NCBI RefSeq assembly: GCF_021190915.1
Contig: NZ_JAIOAP010000004.1
Span: 248,001-312,000 of the forward strand
Direction: 5' to 3'
Length of the DNA: 64,000 bases
Source: Cohnella silvisoli
GTDB taxonomy: Bacteria > Bacillota > Bacilli > Paenibacillales > Paenibacillaceae
Of the stretch, positions 7,401 to 14,325 are shown piece after piece. The notes beneath the pieces are model-generated. The model had not been told where the DNA came from, did not search any database, and was given only the letters and a program-made list of their open reading frames with translations. A program made the translations under genes and the position numbers. Every line of letters begins with the position of its first letter. Positions within the stretch are counted from its first letter, which is position 1.

Positions 7401-8837
7401 ATGAGCATGTATGACGTTATCGTGGTTGGAGCCGGTCCGACCGGTATTTTCGCTTGTTACGAGTTAACGAGAACTTCCCCACATCTGAAGGTATTGCTGG
7501 TCGACAAGGGGCATGACATCAAACATCGCCACTGTCCCATCCTGGAAAATAAAATCGAGCTCTGCCCGCCGCCCGCCGGGAAAAAAGAATTCGCCGGCTG
7601 TCTGCCCGCGTGTTCGATTACGGCTGGTTTCGGAGGCGCAGGCGCATATAGCGATGGTAAATTCAACATTACGACAGAGTTCGGCGGATGGCTGACGGAT
7701 TACTTAGCTCCTTCTCAGGTGTTGAACTTAATCCGATACGTGGATGAAATCAATTTGGAGCACGGAGCAACGTTAAATCTGACCGATCCGACCACCGATT
7801 TTGTAAGAAACATAGAGCATAGAGGTTATGCGGCGGGGTTAAAGCTGCTGAGGGCGCAAGTGAGGCATCTGGGCACGGAGCAGAACTTGGAGATTTTGAA
7901 ATCCATCTACGTATATTTGGAAAGCCGCATCGACATGCGTTATAAGACGGAAGTCGCGGATCTGCTGACGGTAAAAGAAAATGGAACCCATCGAGTACGA
8001 GGGATAACGCTCAAGAACGGCGAAGAGATCGAAGCGGATACCGTTGTGGTCGCTCCGGGCCGGGATGGTTCTGCGTGGCTGGCGGATGTTCTGAAACGCC
8101 GAAGGCTCGCTATGGTGAACAACCAAGTCGACGTGGGTGTTCGGGTGGAGACTTCCGATGTGGTTATGCGAGAAATTAACGAGCATTTGTACGAAGGTAA
8201 ATTCGTATTCAATACGTCCGTAGGCACTCGAGTGAGAACGTTCTGCAGCAACCCGTCGGGTCATGTCGTTGTCGAAAATCATAGCGGGGTCATGGCGGCG
8301 AACGGTCATGCATTTAAGGATCCGGCGCTCGGCTCGTCCAATACGAACTTTGCGCTGCTCGTCTCCCATAAATTCACGGACCCGTTCGATAAGCCGAACG
8401 AGTACGCGCGAGAAATTTGCAAACGGGCGAACGATCTTTCGAGCGGCGGCGTCATCGTGCAGAAGTTCGGGGATATTATTCGCGGACGACGTTCAACGGC
8501 AGGGCGCATCAAGGAAGGGTTTATCGAGCCGACGTTACATGAAGCGGTGCCGGGAGATCTCGGTTTGGTGCTGCCCTACAATACGATGAAAAGCTTGATC
8601 GAAATGGTCGAAGCGCTCGATAAGGTAACGCCGGGTATCGCCTCCGAGCACACGTTGTTCTATGGCGTTGAGGCGAAGTTTTACTCGGCGCGTCCTAAGC
8701 TTAGCGAGACGCTGGAGACGGAAATTTCCGGGCTATACTGTGGCGGCGATGGTGCTGGGGTTACTCGTGGCTTAGCCCAAGCCGGCGCAGCCGGAGTCTG
8801 GATCGCTCGGGCTATTGCGGATCGAAAGGCACAGTAA
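7401..8837 (+). CDS. FAD-dependent dehydrogenase-like protein (COG2509)
   Basis: A 478-residue flavoprotein of the uncharacterised COG2509 group. The N-terminus has the Rossmann motif VVGAGPTGIFACYEL for FAD binding. A Cys-containing segment (CPILENKIELCPP, CLPACSITAGFGGAGAYSDGK) follows, and the C-terminus has the second FAD contact GLYCGGDGAGVTRGLAQAGAAG. AGGAGGAG lies eight bases before the ATG. There is no signal peptide or membrane segment, so it is cytoplasmic. It stands alone behind a purine riboswitch, suggesting a role in purine metabolism or detoxification. The substrate is unknown. Confidence 0.88.
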   Translation: MSMYDVIVVGAGPTGIFACYELTRTSPHLKVLLVDKGHDIKHRHCPILENKIELCPPPAGKKEFAGCLPACSITAGFGGAGAYSDGKFNITTEFGGWLTDYLAPSQVLNLIRYVDEINLEHGATLNLTDPTTDFVRNIEHRGYAAGLKLLRAQVRHLGTEQNLEILKSIYVYLESRIDMRYKTEVADLLTVKENGTHRVRGITLKNGEEIEADTVVVAPGRDGSAWLADVLKRRRLAMVNNQVDVGVRVETSDVVMREINEHLYEGKFVFNTSVGTRVRTFCSNPSGHVVVENHSGVMAANGHAFKDPALGSSNTNFALLVSHKFTDPFDKPNEYAREICKRANDLSSGGVIVQKFGDIIRGRRSTAGRIKEGFIEPTLHEAVPGDLGLVLPYNTMKSLIEMVEALDKVTPGIASEHTLFYGVEAKFYSARPKLSETLETEISGLYCGGDGAGVTRGLAQAGAAGVWIARAIADRKAQ

Positions 8838-8850
8838 GTAAGGCCCTATA

Positions 8851-9903
8851 TTACAAAGACATGTAAGTTAGAATCGACAGCAGCAGGGAAGCAATGAGCA
8901 TGGCCGTGAATGGGCGAAGGGCGCGGGTACGAAAATCTCGTAGACTAACGTTCAGCCCGAGGCCCGCCATGGCCATTCCGAGCAGCAGCGTAGTTACTAT
9001 CGATAAACCGTGTAATAGCATGGCGGGCTCGGGCAGAATAACGGGAACAACGTAACTCCCGAATAGGCTCATAGCGACGAAACCAAGCAAGAACCAAGGA
9101 AATGGGAACTTGGTCACCGCATTCACTCTCGAATTTCCCGCTTCAGTCGTTTTCGAACGGCCACGAAGCTTTGCCAAGCTCAATATTCCGATGCACAGCG
9201 GCACTAGCAAGGCTACGCGGCACAGCTTAGTAAGCAGTCCATCGGCTAACGCATCCGACCCTGCCGGTGCGGCGGCCATCGCGACATGCGCGATTTCGTG
9301 TAAGGTAAGCCCAGACCAGATCCCATAGGCAGCAGTATTTAGAGGTAACCAGGGTTGAATAAGCGTATACGCCGGTGCGAATACGGTTCCGATCAAGGCG
9401 ATCAACCCGGCGCTAATGGCGGTATCCTCGTCTTTGGATTTAAGCAGCGGCGATACGGCGGCTATGGCCGCGGCTCCGCAGATCGCGGTCCCGATCGCAA
9501 GCAGCATCGTCAACTTGCGATCCGCGCGAAACAAACGTCCTAGCGCCATAACCGCTGCGAGACCAAAGACAACGGTTCCGCAGCTTCGTGCTAGTAAAGG
9601 GAGACCCTGCTGCAGTAAGTCTCCAATGTTAAGCTTAAGTCCGAAAAGAATAATGGCAAGGCGCAGCAACGTTGCGGAAGAGAAGCGGATGCCGCTGGTA
9701 ATCGCGCTCGGGTATCCGAATCGGTGTCTGTAAGCGGGGGCTAGAAGCAAGGCGCACGCCAGCGGACCGAGTCGTTCCAACCCAGGAAGTAAAGACAAAC
9801 CCCACCCGGCAAGCGCGAGTAATAAAGTCAATAGAACGCCGTATATTCGAGCTGGCAATGCGGGAAGAGCGGCGGTCGTTGGGGGAGTTATTTTGGCTAG
9901 CAT
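8851..9903 (-). CDS. YeiH family membrane protein, putative sulfate exporter (UPF0324)
   Basis: A 350-residue integral membrane protein with about ten hydrophobic helices, of the YeiH/UPF0324 family. Typical segments are GLKLNIGDLLQQG, IGTAICGAAAIAAV and SGLTLHEIAHVAMA. The 'sulfate exporter' label in databases is a prediction only; members are often next to CysL/YeiE-type LysR regulators, as here. GGAGG is 11 bases upstream of the ATG. It is divergently transcribed from the LysR gene at 10056 and shares an AT-rich control region of about 150 bp with it. Confidence 0.87.
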   Translation of the reverse strand: MLAKITPPTTAALPALPARIYGVLLTLLLALAGWGLSLLPGLERLGPLACALLLAPAYRHRFGYPSAITSGIRFSSATLLRLAIILFGLKLNIGDLLQQGLPLLARSCGTVVFGLAAVMALGRLFRADRKLTMLLAIGTAICGAAAIAAVSPLLKSKDEDTAISAGLIALIGTVFAPAYTLIQPWLPLNTAAYGIWSGLTLHEIAHVAMAAAPAGSDALADGLLTKLCRVALLVPLCIGILSLAKLRGRSKTTEAGNSRVNAVTKFPFPWFLLGFVAMSLFGSYVVPVILPEPAMLLHGLSIVTTLLLGMAMAGLGLNVSLRDFRTRALRPFTAMLIASLLLSILTYMSL

Positions 9904-9998
9904 GATGTCTGATTCCTCCGATACTGTTAGCTGTAAAAGAAGCCGGATAAGACTTCCTCTGTTACCTTCAGCATACGCCGGTTTTAATAATAAGAAAA

Positions 9999-10019
9999 AT
10001 TAATTATAATTATATTAAT
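9999..10019. promoter_or_regulatory. Candidate LysR operator between the YeiH gene and its regulator
   Basis: A near-palindromic AT-rich stretch with ATTAAT at both ends (9999-10004 and 10014-10019) lies in the middle of the divergent intergenic region. Position and symmetry suit a LysR-type site of the T-N11-A kind, but base composition makes chance symmetry possible. Confidence 0.35.
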
Positions 10020-10055
10020 CATAATAAATAACTTATAAATGAGGGGGTAACGCGC

Positions 10056-10961
10056 ATGGATCATTCTCTGCTCGTTTTCGCTGCCGTAGCGGATACGCGC
10101 AACTTCTCCCGCGCAGCGGAGCGGCTGCATATGACGCAGCCTGCAGTTAGTCAGCATATTCGCGCTCTGGAGGAGCGGCTAAAGGTTAGGTTGCTTGAGC
10201 GCAATAATAAGTCCGTCGCTCTCACCAAAGCGGGAGAAATCGTGCTGCATCATGCGAAGGAAATCGCGGGCTTATATCGTAAGATGGAAGAGATGGTAAG
10301 TGAATTGATGCACTATACGGGTGGTCCGTTATCTATTGGGGCCAGTTATACGTTCGGGGAGTATGTACTGCCGCTGACTCTAGCGCGTCTGAATACGAAT
10401 TTTCCCGATATTCGTCCGGCTGTGACGATCGGCAATACGGCGGACATAGCGGAGCAGGTTCACAATCGCGTATTGGATGTCGGTATCGTGGAAGGCGAGG
10501 AAATCGGAACGGGTCTCGTCGTGGAGAAATTAGCTGAGGACGAAATGGTTGTGGCCGCGGGAGCGCTGCACCCTCTTGCGAGTCAATCCCGGATACCGCT
10601 GGCTCTTCTAGAGGAGCAGACGTGGCTTGTGAGGGAACAGGGCTCGGGGACAAGGGCGGCTGCCGATAAAATGTTCGCGATGCTTACTCTGAATCCAACG
10701 CGTTTAATGGAAATGGGAAGCACGCAATCGATCAAAGAAACGGTAGAAGCTGGGCTCGGAGTTACTTTGCAGTCACGCTGGGCGCTACGCAAAGAACTCG
10801 GGCTCGGCTCCTTGAAAGTACTGAATATAGAAGGGCTTCCCGTTACAAGAAGCTTTCACATCCTGCTGCGTAACGGCGATCTTCGTACCCGGACGATAGA
10901 GGTTTTCCTGCAGACGTTGCGCACAGTAACGGAAGAAAAATTAGCGACTCAGCTCTCTTGA
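10056..10961 (+). CDS. LysR family transcriptional regulator (CysL/YeiE-like)
   Basis: A 301-residue LysR-type regulator. The N-terminal winged helix-turn-helix is clear (FSRAAERLHMTQPAVSQHIRALEERL, about residues 17-42) and a periplasmic-binding-like effector domain follows from about residue 88 (GPLSIGASYTFGEYVLP). GAGGGGG is seven to eight bases before the ATG. It is divergent from the YeiH family gene and most likely controls it. Its 3' end overlaps the convergent FrnE-like gene by 13 bp. The effector is not deducible; CysL-type relatives act in sulfur metabolism. Confidence 0.9.
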   Translation: MDHSLLVFAAVADTRNFSRAAERLHMTQPAVSQHIRALEERLKVRLLERNNKSVALTKAGEIVLHHAKEIAGLYRKMEEMVSELMHYTGGPLSIGASYTFGEYVLPLTLARLNTNFPDIRPAVTIGNTADIAEQVHNRVLDVGIVEGEEIGTGLVVEKLAEDEMVVAAGALHPLASQSRIPLALLEEQTWLVREQGSGTRAAADKMFAMLTLNPTRLMEMGSTQSIKETVEAGLGVTLQSRWALRKELGLGSLKVLNIEGLPVTRSFHILLRNGDLRTRTIEVFLQTLRTVTEEKLATQLS

Positions 10962-11584
10962 GAGATTTTCTTGAATGCTTCGAGAAACTGCGCGGACGGA
11001 TAAGCGCCGGACAGCGCGAATTTATTGTTAATGATGAAGAACGGAACTCCACTGATGCCGAGCGCTTGGGCGGATGCCTGGTCCTGCTTGATATCGTCGA
11101 GGCCTTCTCCCGCCTCAAGAAGTCGTCGCGCTTCGTCGGCGTCAAGTCCGAGTTCAGCGGCGATATCCATCAGAACGTCTAGCTTGGCGATATCCCGACC
11201 GTCTTCGAAATAAGCTTTCATCACCGCGTCCAGCCAGTAAACCTCATCTTCTTCCGGCAGCAGCGCCGTGATCCGGTGCGCCAGCACGGTGTTCGGCATG
11301 CGCTCTACCTTGTCGAAATTAAAGGTAACGCCAACCGCGGCTCCCGCATCGGTCACCCTCTGAAGCATAGGCCTAAGGCGTTCGGCCCCGCCCATTTTTT
11401 TCTCCATCACATTGTTGAATGGCAAGCCTTCGGGCGGGAGTTTAGGATCAAGTTGATATGCATGATATTTGACTTCGACCGTCTGCCCCGTCGATTCGTT
11501 CCAAGCTTCGATCGCATCGCTCATATTTTTTTTACCGATCCGGCACCATGGGCACACCATATCGGAATAGACATCGATTTTCAT
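10949..11584 (-). CDS. DsbA family oxidoreductase, FrnE-like
   Basis: A 211-residue thioredoxin-fold protein of the DsbA/FrnE group, cytoplasmic because no signal peptide is present. The redox motif CPWC is at residues 11-14 and the cis-proline loop is GVPFFI near the C-terminus. A helical insertion lies in between, as usual in this family. The frame can be extended by seven residues, but the ATG at 11584 has AGAGGTGATTCCG in front of it and gives the family start MKIDVYSDMVCPWC. It converges with the LysR gene and the two overlap by 13 bp. It is likely a thiol-disulfide oxidoreductase; the partner is unknown. Confidence 0.92.
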   Translation of the reverse strand: MKIDVYSDMVCPWCRIGKKNMSDAIEAWNESTGQTVEVKYHAYQLDPKLPPEGLPFNNVMEKKMGGAERLRPMLQRVTDAGAAVGVTFNFDKVERMPNTVLAHRITALLPEEDEVYWLDAVMKAYFEDGRDIAKLDVLMDIAAELGLDADEARRLLEAGEGLDDIKQDQASAQALGISGVPFFIINNKFALSGAYPSAQFLEAFKKISQES

Positions 11585-11719
11585 CGGAATCACCTCTGGA
11601 CTCATAATTTGTTTCCCCTAGTATGGCAGAGAACATACCGGCATTCAACGTGCGGAGCGCAACCTCTCGTGATAAAATGGGAAAACATGCAAAATAGACC
11701 GACGAAGGAGGATTTGGAG

Positions 11720-12547
11720 ATGTCTTTAACGATAAATTCGACGGTGGAGCTGCTGAACGGAATAGAAATGCCGTGCCTTGGTTTAGGCGTATGGCGTGCC
11801 AAGGATGGCCAAGAAACGGAAAATGCGGTATTAGCCGCATTGCAAGCAGGCTATCGCAGCATCGACACGGCTTCGATGTACCGCAACGAACAAGGTGTCG
11901 GCCGTGCGGTAAGGGCTTCGGGCATTCCGCGCGAGCAGATTTTCGTCACGACTAAAGTATGGAACGACGAGCAAGGCTTCGATAACACGCTTAAAGCTTT
12001 TCGTAACAGCCTTGATCGGCTGGAAATGGATTACGCCGATTTGTATTTGGTCCATTGGCCAGTCGTAGGAAAATACAAAGAAACTTACCGCGCGCTCGAG
12101 GAACTGTACGATCAAGGGCTTGTGCGAGCGATCGGCGTCAGCAACTTCAATATTCACCATCTCGAGGATTTGATGGGAAGCTGCCGGATTAAACCGATGG
12201 TCAACCAAGTGGAAATGCATCCCTTGCTTACGCAGAAGAAGCTGTTTGCCTTCTGCCGCAAGGAAGGGATTCAGCTCGAATCGTGGAGACCGCTTATGCA
12301 GGGCCGTTTAGACTTGCCGCTTATCCAGCAATTGGCGGCTAAGTACGGCAAAACTTCGGCTCAAATCGTCCTTAGATGGCATCTTCAGCTTGGCGTCGTG
12401 ACCATTCCGAAGTCGACTCAGGAAGGGCGCATACGCGAGAATGCCGATTTGTTCGACTTCGAGTTGGAGCCTGAGGATATGAACCGGATCGACGGACTTA
12501 ACGAAGATCAGCGCTTCGGTGCCGATCCGGATCATATTGATTTCTAG
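11720..12547 (+). CDS. Aldo/keto reductase
   Basis: A 275-residue NADPH-dependent aldo/keto reductase of the bacterial 2,5-diketogluconate reductase/YvgN type. The catalytic tetrad is complete: D49 and Y54 in IDTASMY, K79 in VTTKVW, H112 in LVHWP. The C-terminal cofactor loop reads IPKSTQEGRIREN. GAAGGAGGATTTGGAG precedes the ATG at 11720. A longer frame from 11276 overlaps the FrnE-like gene on the other strand and is not used. The physiological carbonyl substrate (for example methylglyoxal) is not deducible. Confidence 0.93.
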   Translation: MSLTINSTVELLNGIEMPCLGLGVWRAKDGQETENAVLAALQAGYRSIDTASMYRNEQGVGRAVRASGIPREQIFVTTKVWNDEQGFDNTLKAFRNSLDRLEMDYADLYLVHWPVVGKYKETYRALEELYDQGLVRAIGVSNFNIHHLEDLMGSCRIKPMVNQVEMHPLLTQKKLFAFCRKEGIQLESWRPLMQGRLDLPLIQQLAAKYGKTSAQIVLRWHLQLGVVTIPKSTQEGRIRENADLFDFELEPEDMNRIDGLNEDQRFGADPDHIDF

Positions 12548-12605
12548 GCCATGGTACTCGGATAAAGGAGAACCGAGCTTGAAATAATACAAGATGGGGA
12601 GCCCC

Positions 12606-12640
12606 TTGACAACCTTAACTGTAACTGATATTATTACAGT
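12606..12640 (+). promoter_or_regulatory. Promoter and inverted-repeat operator of the Rrf2 regulator
   Basis: TTGACA (12606-12611), a 17-base spacer and TATTAT (12629-12634) form a sigma-A promoter. An inverted repeat, ACTGTAA (12618-12624) and TTACAGT (12634-12640) separated by nine bases, covers the -10 region. A regulator bound there would block RNA polymerase, so autorepression is likely. Confidence 0.8.
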
Positions 12641-12664
12641 ACCACCAAGGAGGCGGCGCTCGTT

Positions 12665-13090
12665 ATGAACAGTGAATTCATCATAGCTGTCCACAGCCTT
12701 GTACTCCTGGCGCATCGTCCTGACGGCATGGCGTCAAGCGAAGAAATCGCAACCAACGTGTGCACGAATCCGGTTCGCGTTCGCAAGGTCATGAGTTGCT
12801 TGCGCAAGAATGGATTTGTGGATACACGGGAAGGTTCCGGAGGCGGCTATAAGCTTTCGCAGGAACCGGGCGAGGTGACTTTGGCGGATGTTTATCGCGC
12901 TTTGACAGCGGGATCGCTTGCTCCAAGTTGGTGCAGCGGAGATCCGACATCGGATTGTTTGGTGGGCTCCAACATGGGGGACGTCATGAATTCCGTTTTC
13001 TGCGGAGCTGATCAGCAGTTGGAGACGTATTTCGAGTCGATTACCATCGGTCAGATGCTGTCTAGACTAACCGCCATGGCGAAAGCGTAA
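12665..13090 (+). CDS. Rrf2 family transcriptional regulator (YwnA-like)
   Basis: A 141-residue Rrf2-family winged-helix regulator. The DNA-binding part covers about residues 1-65 (SSEEIATNVCTNPVRVRKVMSCL, REGSGGGYKL). Cysteines at 33, 45, 90, 98 and 113 are present, but their spacing does not match the three-Cys Fe-S site of IscR or NsrR, so a cluster is uncertain. AAGGAGG is 11-12 bases before the ATG. An inverted repeat overlapping its own promoter points to autorepression. The thioredoxin gene follows 103 bp downstream, and a thiol or electrophile-sensing role would fit. Confidence 0.9.
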   Translation: MNSEFIIAVHSLVLLAHRPDGMASSEEIATNVCTNPVRVRKVMSCLRKNGFVDTREGSGGGYKLSQEPGEVTLADVYRALTAGSLAPSWCSGDPTSDCLVGSNMGDVMNSVFCGADQQLETYFESITIGQMLSRLTAMAKA

Positions 13091-13193
13091 GCATCAAGTA
13101 AGTGATTGTACTTGGGGTGGAGCGGGTAGTTAGGATTACCCGATCATCATAGGGTTTAATACATTAGTTAAATTTGGATAGGAGAGATGTCAC

Positions 13194-13505
13194 ATGGCAG
13201 TCGTAGTCACGAAAGACAACTTCGCTGAAAATGTAGCGCAAGGAGTTTCCTTGCTGGATTTCTGGGCACCTTGGTGCGGACCTTGTAAAATGCAGCTTCC
13301 TATCGTTGAAGAGCTGTCCGAGGAATTGAAAGGCACGGCAACGATCGCGAAAGTTAACGTTGACGAAGAGCCCGAGCTCGCAAGCCAATTCGGAGTCATG
13401 AGCATTCCTACGCTGATTCTGTTCAAAGACGGACAGCCGGTTGATAAGCTCGTTGGACTGCAAAGCAAAGCTTCCCTGCAAGCGAAAATCCAAAACCAAC
13501 TGTAA
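13194..13505 (+). CDS. trxA: Thioredoxin
   Basis: A 103-residue cytoplasmic thioredoxin that reduces protein disulfides. The active site WCGPC is at residues 27-31, and the cis-proline is in SIPTLILF. Length is that of a free-standing thioredoxin. AGGAGAG lies about seven bases before the ATG. It is monocistronic and followed by a strong intrinsic terminator. Since paralogues are common in this group, equivalence to the housekeeping TrxA is likely but not proven. Confidence 0.93.
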   Translation: MAVVVTKDNFAENVAQGVSLLDFWAPWCGPCKMQLPIVEELSEELKGTATIAKVNVDEEPELASQFGVMSIPTLILFKDGQPVDKLVGLQSKASLQAKIQNQL

Positions 13506-13523
13506 GAATAAAGTTGGACGTGG

Positions 13524-13565
13524 AACACCGCAAGCCTTCTTTATGAGGGTTTGCGGTGTTTTTTA
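13524..13565 (+). terminator. Intrinsic terminator of the thioredoxin gene
   Basis: AACACCGCAA pairs with TTGCGGTGTT (10 bp) around a loop, followed by a run of T residues. Confidence 0.9.
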
Positions 13566-13606
13566 ATTCGTTGTTGCAAACGCTAATCGAACGTGATATG
13601 ATCATT

Positions 13607-13622
13607 TTGACCGAATGACCAA
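13607..13622. promoter_or_regulatory. Candidate TetR operator upstream of the TetR gene
   Basis: TTGACCGAATGACCAA, with TAGTCA following at 13633. Fourteen of 16 bases recur upstream of the membrane-protein gene at 14281-14296, as expected for a regulator controlling both its own gene and the neighbour. Confidence 0.55.
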
Positions 13623-13663
13623 TAATGAATTTTAGTCACTTTGTATTGAAAGGAGATGCCTGA

Positions 13664-14239
13664 ATGCTCATTGATCGAAGAAAACTGATCGTGGATGCGG
13701 CGTCGCAATCGTTCGCTTTGTTCGGATATAAGGCTACGACGATGGATCAAGTCGCTAAGCTTGCCAATGTCGGAAAAGGTACGATTTATACGTTTTTTTC
13801 CAATAAGGAAGAGTTGTTCGACGAAATCATGAACCGCCTGATTCAAGAGATGAAGCTGGTGGCGGACGAGGAGTATGATGCGGACCGGACTTTTTTCGAT
13901 AACTTGAATCGCATACTGTATCAAATTCTCGATTTTCGGGAGAAACACCAACTCGCCATTAAGATGGCCCAAGAAGTCAGGGATATGGGGACGCCGAAAG
14001 CGATCGAAGGTCTGAACAAACTGGAAGGCGCGATCGTGTCCTACATCCAAGTTAAGATTCAGACGGCAATCGACAAGCAAGAGCTCAAGCCTTGCGACTC
14101 TGAAGTCACGGCATTCGTCATGCTCAAGCTGTATCTCGCATTGGCTTCGGAATGGCAGAAATCGCATGCTCCGCTTGAGAAGGAAAAAATTACCGAGCTG
14201 TTCCAACTTTACTTAATGAAGGGATTGGCCGTCGTGTAG
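13664..14239 (+). CDS. TetR family transcriptional regulator (YhgD-like)
   Basis: A 191-residue TetR-family repressor. The N-terminal helix-turn-helix is clear (FALFGYKATTMDQVAKLANVGKGTIYTFFSNKEELF, about residues 17-52). The helical ligand domain follows. AAAGGAGATGCCTGA precedes the ATG. It is followed in the same direction by a YhgE/Pip membrane protein, the same pairing as yhgD-yhgE of Bacillus subtilis, and a shared 16-bp motif lies before both genes. The inducer is unknown. Confidence 0.9.
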   Translation: MLIDRRKLIVDAASQSFALFGYKATTMDQVAKLANVGKGTIYTFFSNKEELFDEIMNRLIQEMKLVADEEYDADRTFFDNLNRILYQILDFREKHQLAIKMAQEVRDMGTPKAIEGLNKLEGAIVSYIQVKIQTAIDKQELKPCDSEVTAFVMLKLYLALASEWQKSHAPLEKEKITELFQLYLMKGLAVV

Positions 14240-14280
14240 ATGGTTTTGCGGCGGCGTAACCATTCTTTTTATGAAATAAA

Positions 14281-14296
14281 TTGACCAAATGAACAA
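14281..14296. promoter_or_regulatory. Candidate TetR operator upstream of the YhgE/Pip gene
   Basis: TTGACCAAATGAACAA, a 14/16 match to the site upstream of the TetR gene, with TAGTCA two bases further on. It lies 30 bases before the start codon, overlapping the expected promoter. Confidence 0.55.
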
Positions 14297-14325
14297 AATA
14301 GTCATAACGTATAGGAGTGTTGATC

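Noticed and set aside
7222-7404. 60-codon frame across the purine riboswitch
   Set aside because: It has no ribosome-binding site and coincides with RNA structure required for the aptamer and terminator.
11276-11719. Upstream extension of the aldo/keto reductase
   Set aside because: It is antisense to the FrnE-like gene and lacks a ribosome-binding site, whereas 11720 has a strong one and the family N-terminus.
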